Source: Sporolactobacillus spathodeae
GTDB taxonomy: Bacteria; Bacillota; Bacilli; Bacillales; Sporolactobacillaceae
Length of the DNA stretch: 64,000 nt
NCBI RefSeq assembly: GCF_016908935.1
Contig: NZ_JAFBEV010000005.1
Span: forward strand, 114,949 to 178,948
Direction: 5' to 3'
Shown here one piece after another: positions 1 through 8,484 of this stretch. A model generated the notes under the pieces. It was not told the origin of the DNA, searched no databases, and saw only the letters and a list, made by a program, of their open reading frames with translations. Each line of letters starts with the position of its first letter. Within the stretch, counting starts at the first letter, position 1. Both the position numbers and the translations under genes were made by a program.

Positions 1-1645
1 CTGTATCGTTCAACGATCCGTTTATATAGACATATCCATTATAGCTATCACTACCGGAAAACAAAAAGGAACGATAAATCGAACCACCGAAATATACATT
101 TTTTGCAAATTTAACCGAGCCGCCAAACCAACCGTATTCATCACCATTTATCCAACAATCACCCAAAAATTCGGTATTGCTCCAAGGATATATAAAAAAA
201 TTTCTTCCTGCGTTCACATTTCCCTTAAAAGTTGTCTGAGATGAAGGTCGAGAAATAAAATCGTTAGTAATCTCCGAATTGCTGTTCACAGTGACTTCTG
301 AACCATCGGTTGTCCAGAAACTTTTGCCAACCCATAACGTATTCGTTGAATCACTTCCAAAAGTTACTTTTGCACCGGGGAGGATAACTACACTGCCGCT
401 GACGTTGACATCGCCATTAAATGTAACAGTCGCATTCGAACCGACCAAGAGGTCACCCTTCACCGTTAAGTTGCCTCTTACCTCACTAGACACCCCCTTC
501 GTAAACTGCGTCATGCCTTTAACAGAAACGTTATCATTAAATCCAGAATTTTGATTCACCTGAACACCTTGGGCAAAATTAACATCTTGATTATAAGAAG
601 CGTTGTTCGCTAAATCCTTAGATACTTTTTGAGATCCATTTATTGCGCCGCTTTGAATCAAGGTGAAATTATTCGCAGAAGACGGAAGCTGCAATTGATG
701 GGCACTGAACTGAGGTAATATTTTGGTTGTCATTAAATTGTCTAAGTTAGCGTTGATAACTGGCTTGTAACAGCGAGTGGTCTGGTTATCAAGATAAATA
801 TTATCAGCTCTTAATAGATTGTTATTCATTAGCTTCGTAAAAAAGCTATTCCATTGATCCACAAGGCCTTCAAGTTTACTACTGTAATCGGGCGCTGCAG
901 GCGTCGCATCACCACTGACGTTCGGTGGTGTATCTTCTGGTTCTGATGATTGAGAAATGCTTACTTCAGACGAAGATGGCGGTGGATTATCTACGTATTG
1001 AAGTAAATACCTATTCTGGGAATTTCCCATAGTTAAACTGCCGTTAAAATCATTGGGAACGTTTATGCCTGTTCCATCTGAATCGCCTGTCGTTGTATTT
1101 ACTTTTTTGGTATAACTAATCACTATCATTTGACTGACTTGCCTATTGACGCCATTGACAACACCGGAACTGGTAATTTTAAATGGGACATTTCCAGGCT
1201 CCGTCAGGCCCGTGATCGTTGCCGGATCAACTGCTTGGACAGTCAAATTGTTCGAAGGATGATTTTGCAAGGCACTTAATGATGTATTGGCGTTAATTGA
1301 CTGCGCGATCGATTCAATTTTGTTTGTAATTTGACCTTCAATTGTCATTGAATTAGTTGGATCATTTGAATCATTGGTATCGATCGTCGTCTTTCCACTA
1401 TTTAAATCATTAGATAAATTCATTAATTGTGTATTTAAATTTGTTGAAAAATTTTTCATTCCCATTTCCGCAACATCCGTCGCTTGAACTCTGTATTGCT
1501 CATGCGTAATTTGTTGCGAATGACTATAGGAAACACCCATTAACGACAAGCTTGCAATCATCAAGAATGAGATGACAAGCATGACAATGAGTAATGCATA
1601 CCCACTTTCGTTTGATTGACAAATCTGTTTCACCAATTTCATCAT
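1..1645 (-). CDS. PilX-like prepilin/pilus assembly protein with bactofilin-like repeat tail (partial, 3' end outside window)
   Basis: The frame stays open on the minus strand from an ATG at 1645 to the window edge, so at least 548 residues are present and the C-terminus is missing. AGGAGGTG at 1655-1662 sets the start. The N-terminus reads MMKLVKQICQSNESGYALLI followed by a hydrophobic stretch, which resembles PilX-type proteins (short basic leader, then one membrane helix). Residues about 40-150 are Asn/Ser/Thr-rich. From about residue 300 on, glycine- and valine-rich short strands recur (for example GNLTVKGDLLVGSNATV, FNGDVNVSGSVVI), as in bactofilin or other beta-solenoid proteins. It lies 21 bases downstream of another prepilin-like gene in the same orientation. 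A role as a surface or tip component of the pilus is inferred. It could also be a general polymer-forming surface protein. Confidence 0.7.
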   Translation of the reverse strand, partial: MMKLVKQICQSNESGYALLIVMLVISFLMIASLSLMGVSYSHSQQITHEQYRVQATDVAEMGMKNFSTNLNTQLMNLSNDLNSGKTTIDTNDSNDPTNSMTIEGQITNKIESIAQSINANTSLSALQNHPSNNLTVQAVDPATITGLTEPGNVPFKITSSGVVNGVNRQVSQMIVISYTKKVNTTTGDSDGTGINVPNDFNGSLTMGNSQNRYLLQYVDNPPPSSSEVSISQSSEPEDTPPNVSGDATPAAPDYSSKLEGLVDQWNSFFTKLMNNNLLRADNIYLDNQTTRCYKPVINANLDNLMTTKILPQFSAHQLQLPSSANNFTLIQSGAINGSQKVSKDLANNASYNQDVNFAQGVQVNQNSGFNDNVSVKGMTQFTKGVSSEVRGNLTVKGDLLVGSNATVTFNGDVNVSGSVVILPGAKVTFGSDSTNTLWVGKSFWTTDGSEVTVNSNSEITNDFISRPSSQTTFKGNVNAGRNFFIYPWSNTEFLGDCWINGDEYGWFGGSVKFAKNVYFGGSIYRSFLFSGSDSYNGYVYINGSLNDT

Positions 1646-1666
1646 CAAATTCAGCACCTCCTACCA

Positions 1667-2191
1667 TCAATTTCCTGTTCCAACTGCATCAGAGAGCGTA
1701 ATATCTAATTCATAGGACCAGTCTCCGACGGCGCCATTGTCCGAGGTAACGACAAGTTGAATCGGTTGAGCCAACAGGCTTTGGGAGCCGTCGTTACTTG
1801 AACTGAAAAAGTTCGATTCATCTGAACTATCTGATGTGCTGCCCGTTTGTTCCGGCCAAGTATAGCTGCCATTCGGTTGATCTTTCACGTTGTAATTGAT
1901 TCCATCACTGGAGACAACTTGGTTCTTTCCGTCTTGATACAAAAGTACAACTTGATGGTTATTGTTCACTTGTAAAGAAAATGGAGCGGATGATCGATTG
2001 ATAAAGGCTTCTTGAACACGTTTTTGTACGAGCTGTGCATCCTGCTGTATCGTATTTTCTGTCAATGTACGATCTGCGGCTCGATCGACGGCTATCCATA
2101 TTGAAGAAATTAATACGACACAAATGGTCGTCAGTGTCACCGCTGTAAGCACCTCAATCAAGGTCAAACCATTTTCATGCTTTACGCTCAT
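1667..2191 (-). CDS. PilW-like prepilin-type N-terminal cleavage/methylation protein
   Basis: 174 residues. The N-terminus MSVKHENGLTLIEVLTAVTL is a class III (type IV prepilin) signal: a short polar leader, cleavage after Gly, Glu at mature position 5, then a hydrophobic helix. The remainder is a Ser/Asn/Gln-rich head with no motif I recognise. GAGGAG lies just upstream of the ATG. It sits between two other prepilin-like genes read in the same direction and opposite to pilB, which suggests a minor-pilin operon. PilD (encoded at 7713-8468) would be the processing peptidase. Assignment to PilW rather than another minor pilin rests on size and position only. Confidence 0.75.
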   Translation of the reverse strand: MSVKHENGLTLIEVLTAVTLTTICVVLISSIWIAVDRAADRTLTENTIQQDAQLVQKRVQEAFINRSSAPFSLQVNNNHQVVLLYQDGKNQVVSSDGINYNVKDQPNGSYTWPEQTGSTSDSSDESNFFSSSNDGSQSLLAQPIQLVVTSDNGAVGDWSYELDITLSDAVGTGN

Positions 2192-2223
2192 TTATTGTTC
2201 TCTCCTCTTTTATTGAGCGTCCA

Positions 2224-2676
2224 TTATTGATTTAATGTGTTATAAACTTCAACGTAATTTTCAGGCGAATAATACACTTGCACAACCATTGGGGAAACTT
2301 CGGTCACTAAACTGCTGTCATTCGAAGAAGAACCACTGTCTTCATCACTCTTGAGGTAAAGATAGACCTTGTATGTCCCACCGTTTTGCGAAGTCGATGC
2401 ATCGGAATCGAACAAGCAGTTATACCCATCAATTGATTGTTCCGGTTTATTCTCAGTAGCTACTTCTGTCAGTTGACTCATATCTAACTGGTTTTTCGCG
2501 GCTTTCGCTATTTCTTTTTGAGCGATCTGCATTGCTGTTTGCCTGAGGCCATTATTGGTCACTACTTGTTGGGCCTGTACAAGTGACAGTGAAAAAGCGA
2601 CAATCACCAAACTCAGTAGCGTAATCGCCGCTAGTACCTCAACCAAGGTGAACCCTTTATTTTTTCCATGGTCCAT
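2224..2676 (-). CDS. PilV-like minor prepilin
   Basis: 150 residues, first gene of the minus-strand minor-pilin group. MDHGKNKGFTLVEVLAAITL shows the canonical prepilin peptidase site (Gly-Phe, Glu5) and hydrophobic helix. The C-terminal part is Ser/Asp-rich (DEDSGSSSNDSSL) and otherwise unremarkable. An AAAGGG sequence precedes the ATG by nine bases. It is divergent from pilB, with 110 bases between the two start codons, so the two pilus transcription units probably share a control region there; I could not identify a convincing promoter in it. By position and signal it is a minor pilin, possibly part of a priming complex. Confidence 0.75.
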   Translation of the reverse strand: MDHGKNKGFTLVEVLAAITLLSLVIVAFSLSLVQAQQVVTNNGLRQTAMQIAQKEIAKAAKNQLDMSQLTEVATENKPEQSIDGYNCLFDSDASTSQNGGTYKVYLYLKSDEDSGSSSNDSSLVTEVSPMVVQVYYSPENYVEVYNTLNQ

Positions 2677-2786
2677 TCGTCATAGCCCTTTCTTAATTCC
2701 TATTTTTATTTTAAACTGTATGTGTTGGAATGAGAAGAAGCTTTCGAAGATTTGTAGTCTTTTCATCTTATAGAAGGAGCGTTTTC

Positions 2787-4448
2787 ATGCAACGAACGCA
2801 TCAAAGACTTGGCGATTTGCTAATGACCAACGGACTGATTTCGCAGCGTCAATTGGACTCAACGTTGGAACAGAAAGCGCCCGCGCAGCGATTAGGAAAC
2901 GCTTTGATTGAACGCGGTTATCTCTCAGAACAGCAACTGATTGACGCGCTCTCCATTCAGCTGAATATCCCGCAAGTCCACCTCTCGACGATCATTATCG
3001 ATAAACAGGCTGTTCGGCTGATCGATCAGAATTTCGCGCGCGCGCAGGAATTGATCGCCTACCAGAAAGAAGATAACGTACTGAAAGTTGCCATGGTTGA
3101 TCCTTTGAACTATTTCGCCATTGATGATTTGCAGATGATGACTGGATGCAAGATTGACGTCGCCTTGGCACTGCCGAGTGAGATTATTTCGAATATCAAC
3201 CGAATGTACAGCGACGAGGATCCTGTCAATGACCTGTTGAAGGAAATGGATATCCGCGTCACGGACGAAGCCGTGACGAGTGCCACCACCCAGGACACAC
3301 CAATCATCAAAATTATTAACAAAATCCTTATCAGCGCCGTTGAAGAGCGCGCCAGTGATATTCATATCGATCCCCATGAATTCAATATCGCCATTCGTTT
3401 TCGCATTGACGGCCGGCTGCATCTGTACCGCACCTTCCCGAAAGAGATGCTCAGTATACTTGTCACGCGGATTAAGGTGATGAGTCAAATGGACATCACA
3501 GAACGACGCTTGCCGCAAGACGGACGCGTCAAAGCCACCATTGGTAAGAAGCGGCTGGATTTGCGCGTCTCTGTTCTCCCGACCCTTTTTGGTGAACGGA
3601 TTGTGATGCGGCTGCTCAATACGCAAGGTCTGCTGCTGAAAATACCCAATGTCGGCTTCACGAGCGATCAGCAGAAGCTGTTCATGAAATTGATCACGCG
3701 GCCAACAGGACTCGTCCTCATCACCGGACCAACGGGATCAGGGAAAACGTCGACACTATACGCTGCGCTCAATCATCTGAACCGAGAAACAGAAAATATC
3801 ATGACGATTGAGGACCCTGTCGAATATCAGATTGACGGAATCAATCAAATTCAAACGAACGCGCCGATCGGACTGACTTTTGCCGCTGGACTACGTTCCA
3901 TTCTTCGCCAAGATCCGAACATCATCATGGTCGGCGAAATCCGCGATTCAGAGACGGCTGAAATTGCGATCCGCTCTTCCCTGACCGGGCACCTAGTCCT
4001 CAGCACGTTACATACAAACGATGTACCGACAACGATTTACCGATTAATCGATATGGGCGTGGATCCGTTTCTTGTCTCTGCTGCCTTAACCGGCGTTGTT
4101 GCGCAGCGTCTCGTCCGGCGGATTTGTAAGGACTGCGCGGAAGATACGCTGCCAACATCGATTGAACGTGCGCTGTTCGCGAAATCCGGAATGACCTGTC
4201 CCGATCATTTAGTCAAAGGTCGCGGCTGCGCGTCGTGCCATAACACCGGCTATCATGGTCGAACGGCCGTCCACGAGATGCTCGAGATTAACGAAAATGT
4301 GGCTGAAAAATTGATTGATCACAACTCTTTTCGCGAAATCCAATCGCTCGTTGCTGGATCCGGCGGGCAATCGATGCTCCAGAATGGTCTAGAAAAAGTT
4401 TCCAAAGGCATTACAACGGTCGATGAACTTTTAACGATTATCAATTAA
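2787..4448 (+). CDS. pilB: type IV pilus assembly ATPase PilB (GspE family)
   Basis: 553 residues from the ATG at 2787, chosen because GAAGGAG precedes it; an in-frame upstream start at 2730 would add 19 unlikely residues. The N-terminal third is the MshE/GspE N domain (RLGDLLMTNGLISQRQLD). The ATPase core has Walker A GPTGSGKTST near residue 314, an Asp box (MTIEDPVEYQ), Walker B (IIMVGEIRDSET) and the His box GHLVLSTLHTND. A four-cysteine zinc site (RICKDC near 445 and GCASC near 480) is typical of assembly ATPases and absent from PilT. It powers pilin polymerisation at the inner face of the membrane. It is the first gene of the plus-strand pilus operon. Confidence 0.95.
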   Translation: MQRTHQRLGDLLMTNGLISQRQLDSTLEQKAPAQRLGNALIERGYLSEQQLIDALSIQLNIPQVHLSTIIIDKQAVRLIDQNFARAQELIAYQKEDNVLKVAMVDPLNYFAIDDLQMMTGCKIDVALALPSEIISNINRMYSDEDPVNDLLKEMDIRVTDEAVTSATTQDTPIIKIINKILISAVEERASDIHIDPHEFNIAIRFRIDGRLHLYRTFPKEMLSILVTRIKVMSQMDITERRLPQDGRVKATIGKKRLDLRVSVLPTLFGERIVMRLLNTQGLLLKIPNVGFTSDQQKLFMKLITRPTGLVLITGPTGSGKTSTLYAALNHLNRETENIMTIEDPVEYQIDGINQIQTNAPIGLTFAAGLRSILRQDPNIIMVGEIRDSETAEIAIRSSLTGHLVLSTLHTNDVPTTIYRLIDMGVDPFLVSAALTGVVAQRLVRRICKDCAEDTLPTSIERALFAKSGMTCPDHLVKGRGCASCHNTGYHGRTAVHEMLEINENVAEKLIDHNSFREIQSLVAGSGGQSMLQNGLEKVSKGITTVDELLTIIN

Positions 4449-4461
4449 TCGAGGGAATGAA

Positions 4462-5502
4462 ATGATGGAAAATCAAAAACTGACGAACTGGCTAACGACT
4501 GCTTACGAAGAACACGCTTCAGATTTACATATCTCTGTCGGCATGCCGCCGGCGATCCGAGTAAACGGCATGCTCCACACGCTCGATCAGCCGGCTGTTA
4601 AACCGGTAGACACGCTTGAAATGGTTCGCGATATTTTGTCAGAGAAACAATTGAATGAACTCAGTGCGAATGGTGAATTGGACTTTTCTTTCAGTATCCA
4701 TGGTCTCTCCCGTTTTCGGGTTAATGCTTTCCGCCAGCGCAGCTGCTATAGTTTGGCGTTTCGACTGATTCCGCAGAACGTCCCACGCCTCGCTTCCCTA
4801 CATCTGCCAATGGTGCTCGAAAAGTTGTGCGAACGACCGCACGGACTCTTTCTTGTGACTGGACCAACCGGTAGTGGGAAATCGACGACACTCGCCGCGC
4901 TGATTGACAATATGAATCAAACGATGCGCCGGCATATTATCACGTTGGAGGATCCGATTGAGTATTTGCACAAACATAATAAATGCATTATTCAACAACG
5001 CGAAATTGGCAATGACACGGAATCATTTGCAATGGGTCTCCGCGCCGCGCTGCGCCAGGATCCGGATGTGATCATGGTCGGGGAAATGCGCGATTTGGAA
5101 ACGATCCGAACCGCGCTAACCGCCGCGGAAACCGGTCATCTCGTGTTAGCGACCCTGCATACCAATGACTCCGTCCAAACGATTGATCGAATTATCGACG
5201 TGTTTACAGCTGATCAGCAAGGGCAGATTCGGATTCAACTGGCTGCTGAACTTGTCGCGATTGTCTCGCAGCGTCTCTTCCCTTCCGCTGATTTTAATGG
5301 GCGTTGCGTGGCGACAGAGATATTAATTAACAATCCCGCGATCAGTCATCTGATCCGCGAAAAGAAAATTTATCAGATTCCGAGCGTGATTCAGATGAAT
5401 CGGTCCGAAGGGATGCAATCGATGAATACGTGTGTTCAGGAACTTCTGGCGCGCCGGCAAATCGCGAGCGAATCGGTTGAACCCTATCTGCTGAGGAGGT
5501 AA
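4462..5502 (+). CDS. pilT: type IV pilus retraction ATPase PilT
   Basis: 346 residues, 13 bases after pilB. It has the compact PilT architecture: N-terminal PAS-like region (SDLHISVGMPPAIRVNG), Walker A GPTGSGKSTT near residue 133, Walker B (DVIMVGEMRDLET), His box GHLVLATLHTND, and the retraction signature AISHLIREKKIYQI near residue 293, which matches the AIRNLIRE motif of PilT. No zinc cysteines are present. PilT disassembles pili and drives twitching motility and DNA uptake in other bacteria. Its presence next to PilB indicates dynamic type IVa-like pili rather than a simple competence pseudopilus, since the Bacillus comG operon has only one ATPase. Confidence 0.95.
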   Translation: MMENQKLTNWLTTAYEEHASDLHISVGMPPAIRVNGMLHTLDQPAVKPVDTLEMVRDILSEKQLNELSANGELDFSFSIHGLSRFRVNAFRQRSCYSLAFRLIPQNVPRLASLHLPMVLEKLCERPHGLFLVTGPTGSGKSTTLAALIDNMNQTMRRHIITLEDPIEYLHKHNKCIIQQREIGNDTESFAMGLRAALRQDPDVIMVGEMRDLETIRTALTAAETGHLVLATLHTNDSVQTIDRIIDVFTADQQGQIRIQLAAELVAIVSQRLFPSADFNGRCVATEILINNPAISHLIREKKIYQIPSVIQMNRSEGMQSMNTCVQELLARRQIASESVEPYLLRR

Positions 5503-5505
5503 AGC

Positions 5506-6714
5506 ATGCCGATTTTCGATTATATCGCCACCGACTCCCGCGGGAAAATGAAGAAAGGCCGTTTAACCGCAGACAATCGCCAAACCGCATTAACAGAGAT
5601 CATAAAAAAGGGTTTTGTCATTGAATCGATTAAAGAGCAAAGTGATTCGATCTGGCAGAAAAATTTAGTCCTCGGTAGCGGCGTCAAACTTAAGGAAAAG
5701 GTCGTCTTCTTAAGACAATTTGCGACAATTATTCAGGCTGGTGTTCCTGTTGCCGAAGCGCTAGAAATCCTTTGCAATCAAGAGGAAAGGAATAAATATT
5801 TCAAAGATGTGATCCGCCAGATGGCCAATGATTTAAATGAAGGACAGACGTTATCACGGGCATTTGCGAAGCATCCGAAAGTCTTCGGCTCGATGATCGT
5901 TCATATGATTCGCGCCGGTGAAGCAAGTGGTCGTTTGGAAGAAAGTCTCGACCATTTGGCGATTTACTATGAGAAACAAAATAAATCCCGTCAAAAACTG
6001 ACGACAGCGATGATTTATCCATTCTTTGTTTTGCTGATGTCTTTTGCCGTCGTCCTGTTCATGCTGACATGGATCGTACCGATGTTTCAATCGATGTTCC
6101 AGAGTATTCACGGCAAGCTGCCACTCATTACTCGTTTTACTATCTATCTATCAAACGGCTTACAGCATTCTTGGTTGATTCTGCTCCTGTTACTAATGGC
6201 ACTGCTCATCTCTATTATTCTTATTTTCAAAAATCCATCTAGTAAAAAATGGCTAGACGGTGTTATACTGAAGGTGCCATTAGTCGGAGTTGTGACCTAT
6301 AAGACAGAATTATCTCGGCTCTTGTGGATGCTCGCTCTGTTGATTGCCAGCTCCGTCCCGGTGATTGACGCGCTCGAGTCAATTAAAAAGATTACGAACA
6401 ATTTAACGATTCGGGACGCGATCGCGCGGGTGGCTGCGGCTCTCGACTTCGGCAAACCGCTTTCCGAGGCATTCCGGGACGAAAAAATCTTTCCGGCCAT
6501 TATTTATCACATGACAGCAATCGGAGAAAAAACAGGTATGCTCGATAAGATGCTGAATCATGTGGCTACATACTACGACAACGATGTCGAACAGTTGCTT
6601 GAACGGATGAAAGCGCTGATTGAACCGATTGTCATCCTCTTTCTCGCCACAATAGTTGGCTTCATCGTGATGTCTATCATCATCCCGATGTTTCAAATGT
6701 ATCAACAATTTTAA
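5506..6714 (+). CDS. pilC: type IV pilus inner-membrane platform protein PilC
   Basis: 402 residues, starting three bases after the pilT stop; GAGGAGG at the end of pilT is the ribosome site. It carries the duplicated GspF/T2SSF domain (VFLRQFATIIQAGVPVAEAL near residue 67 and LSRLLWMLALLIASSVPVID near 265) and three hydrophobic segments (about 170-195, 220-245 and 375-398). The N-terminal PilC extension (FDYIATDSRGKMKKGRLTA) is present. PilC couples the PilB and PilT motors to the growing or shrinking pilus. Length and gene position match the family. Confidence 0.95.
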   Translation: MPIFDYIATDSRGKMKKGRLTADNRQTALTEIIKKGFVIESIKEQSDSIWQKNLVLGSGVKLKEKVVFLRQFATIIQAGVPVAEALEILCNQEERNKYFKDVIRQMANDLNEGQTLSRAFAKHPKVFGSMIVHMIRAGEASGRLEESLDHLAIYYEKQNKSRQKLTTAMIYPFFVLLMSFAVVLFMLTWIVPMFQSMFQSIHGKLPLITRFTIYLSNGLQHSWLILLLLLMALLISIILIFKNPSSKKWLDGVILKVPLVGVVTYKTELSRLLWMLALLIASSVPVIDALESIKKITNNLTIRDAIARVAAALDFGKPLSEAFRDEKIFPAIIYHMTAIGEKTGMLDKMLNHVATYYDNDVEQLLERMKALIEPIVILFLATIVGFIVMSIIIPMFQMYQQF

Positions 6715-6732
6715 TACATGGAGGCGTTTTCT

Positions 6733-7179
6733 GTGCTCAAAGCTCTGCTCAAGAAATCAAAAAAGAATCAAAAAGGCTTCACGTTGATCGAACTCCTCGC
6801 CGTGATCGTGATTCTCGCCATATTAGCTGCGATTGCCATACCGAGTGTTATTTCGATTATCCATACACAGAATCAAAAAGCGCTAGCTCAGGACGCACTC
6901 AATGCGATACATGCAACAAAGATTTACGTAGCTGATCAAAATCCAACTTTACCAGTTACAAATGCCAGTACGGCTTCAGATGGTGTACTAAATTCATATG
7001 TTGATAAAGCAGGCGGCACAGGTGGTCATGAATATAAAGTTAGTGTTAATACGAGTTATGATTATACAGTTAATGGTGTTGCCACTGGAGATTTACCTGA
7101 TAATGCTCCATCAACTGTTACAGAGGCTAATTTAATTTATTTTAGCCAAAATGGTAAATGGCCAACTGCAAATCAATAA
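6733..7179 (+). CDS. pilA: major-type type IV pilin PilA (first copy)
   Basis: 148 residues from the GTG at 6733. GGAGG at 6720-6724 sits eight bases upstream of this GTG, whereas the in-frame ATG at 6718 has no ribosome site. The leader MLKALLKKSKKNQKG precedes FTLIELLAVIVILAILAAIA, a class III signal with Glu5 and the long N-terminal helix. The following helix (NQKALAQDALNAIHATKIYV) is shared almost word for word with the next gene, while the C-terminal head diverges. Base use shifts from the balanced style of its neighbours to AT-rich codons after about residue 60. It is a substrate for PilD and probably the main pilus subunit. Confidence 0.9.
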   Translation: MLKALLKKSKKNQKGFTLIELLAVIVILAILAAIAIPSVISIIHTQNQKALAQDALNAIHATKIYVADQNPTLPVTNASTASDGVLNSYVDKAGGTGGHEYKVSVNTSYDYTVNGVATGDLPDNAPSTVTEANLIYFSQNGKWPTANQ

Positions 7180-7206
7180 TTATTGTTTTTTAAGGAGGAA
7201 TGATTA

Positions 7207-7671
7207 ATGTATCGATTCTTTATGAAAAAAAAGGTTAAATTAAATCAAAAAGGGTTCACTCTTATCGAACTTTTGGCTGTTATTGTTATTTTAGCTATCT
7301 TAGCAGCAATTGCTATTCCGAGTGTGATTTCAATCATGCACAGTCAAAATCAAAAAGCACTTGCGCAGAATGGATTAAACGCAATACATGCAGCAAAACT
7401 ATACGTTGCAGATAATAACATTGATCAATCTACTTCCGATTTGACAACATCAAATCAATTAAAACCATATGTCGATAAGGCCGGTGGTGTAAGCGGGGAT
7501 TACACGGTGTCAGTTACATTTTCAAGCAGTGATGGCTCAGCTACATATACAGTAACTAGTGGTGATCTTCCTAATACTGCAACAAGCGCAACTGAATCGC
7601 AACTGATAAACTATAGCAAAACAGGAAGTGGAATTAGTACCCCTGCTTCTTCTTCAACAACAGGTGGCTAA
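7207..7671 (+). CDS. pilA: type IV pilin PilA (second copy)
   Basis: 154 residues with a strong AAGGAGGA ribosome site. The processed region (NQKGFTLIELLAVIVIL onward) is nearly identical in protein sequence to the upstream pilin for about 60 residues, but it is written in clearly more AT-rich synonymous codons. The head domain shares only patches with the first copy (PYVDKAGG; SGDLPNTA against TGDLPDNA) and ends in a Ser/Thr/Gly tail. The pair could be major and minor subunits, or alternates. The AT-rich hairpin that follows (7670-7693) may set the ratio of pilin to downstream PilD. Confidence 0.9.
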   Translation: MYRFFMKKKVKLNQKGFTLIELLAVIVILAILAAIAIPSVISIMHSQNQKALAQNGLNAIHAAKLYVADNNIDQSTSDLTTSNQLKPYVDKAGGVSGDYTVSVTFSSSDGSATYTVTSGDLPNTATSATESQLINYSKTGSGISTPASSSTTGG

Positions 7672-7693
7672 AATGATATTGTATTATCATTTT
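7670..7693 (+). other. AT-rich hairpin between pilin genes and pilD
   Basis: Arms AAAATGATA (7670-7678) and TATCATTTT (7685-7693) pair perfectly over 9 bp with a 6-base loop. The left arm overlaps the pilA2 stop codon. There is no clear U-run beyond the stem, so it may stabilise the pilin message or attenuate transcription rather than terminate it. Confidence 0.45.
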
Positions 7694-7712
7694 ATGGGTT
7701 GGGATGTTACAT

Positions 7713-8468
7713 ATGATCTTTCTTGATAATATATACATTGCCATCTTAGGTCTTGTCCTTGGCTCTTTTTTCAATGTTGTTGGCATGCGCGTGGTCGCAG
7801 GCCAGTCAATCATCACGCCGCCTTCGCACTGCACGTCGTGCGGGCGGCGTTTGACTATCCGCGACTTAGTACCGGTCTTCTCATGGCTTTTTCTGAAAGG
7901 GCGGTGCCGGACGTGCGGGGCGAAGCTCTCGCCGCTTTACCCGATTATCGAAGCGGCAACGGGTCTACTTTTTCTGTTCAGCTTTCTCCATGCGACATCG
8001 ATTGCAGAAATTTTGGATGGCTGGCTTCTTGTCTCGCTCCTGATGATTGTCACCGTTACGGACATTGAAGCGATGGTTGTTCCAAATAAAATCATTCTGT
8101 TTTTCTTTATACTCTCGATCGTTTTTCGGATCATTTTCCCGACAGCACCTTGGTGGGATGCCGCGCTTGGCGCAGGGACTGGCTTTTCTTTACTGTTTCT
8201 TATCGCGATTCTTTCAAATGGCGGCATGGGCGGCGGTGATGTGAAATTATTTGCGGTGCTCGGCCTTTTGGTCGGATTCAAACTGGTTTTAATTGGCTTT
8301 TTCTTCGCAACTTTTTATGGCGCTTTGCTTGGCGGCCTTGCCCGCTTGTTTGGAAAAGTCAAAAAGCGTCAGCCCGTTCCCTTTGTGCCATTTATTACAT
8401 TAGGAATGCTCACCGCCTTTTTCTTCGGCGACTGGCTGTTCCGCGCTTATCTAAGCTTATTCTCCTGA
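7713..8468 (+). CDS. pilD: prepilin leader peptidase/N-methyltransferase PilD
   Basis: 251 residues if the ATG at 7713 is used; one at 7704 is possible, but the G-rich GGGTTGGG lies directly against it. The N-terminal domain contains the zinc-binding pairs CTSCGRR and CRTCGAK, typical of bifunctional PilD/ComC enzymes. The two catalytic aspartates of the GFGH-type aspartic peptidase are in TDIEAMVVP and GGGDVKLFAVLG. Six to eight membrane helices are visible. The enzyme cleaves leaders from the prepilins of this locus and N-methylates the new terminus. The usual comC position near folC is empty in this window, so PilD may also serve any competence pseudopilins. Confidence 0.93.
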   Translation: MIFLDNIYIAILGLVLGSFFNVVGMRVVAGQSIITPPSHCTSCGRRLTIRDLVPVFSWLFLKGRCRTCGAKLSPLYPIIEAATGLLFLFSFLHATSIAEILDGWLLVSLLMIVTVTDIEAMVVPNKIILFFFILSIVFRIIFPTAPWWDAALGAGTGFSLLFLIAILSNGGMGGGDVKLFAVLGLLVGFKLVLIGFFFATFYGALLGGLARLFGKVKKRQPVPFVPFITLGMLTAFFFGDWLFRAYLSLFS

Positions 8469-8484
8469 CAGAGGAATGATGGTC

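Noticed and set aside
2925..3626. A 233-residue antisense ORF within pilB
   Set aside because: A shadow of a strongly conserved ATPase gene, without ribosome site or recognisable motif.
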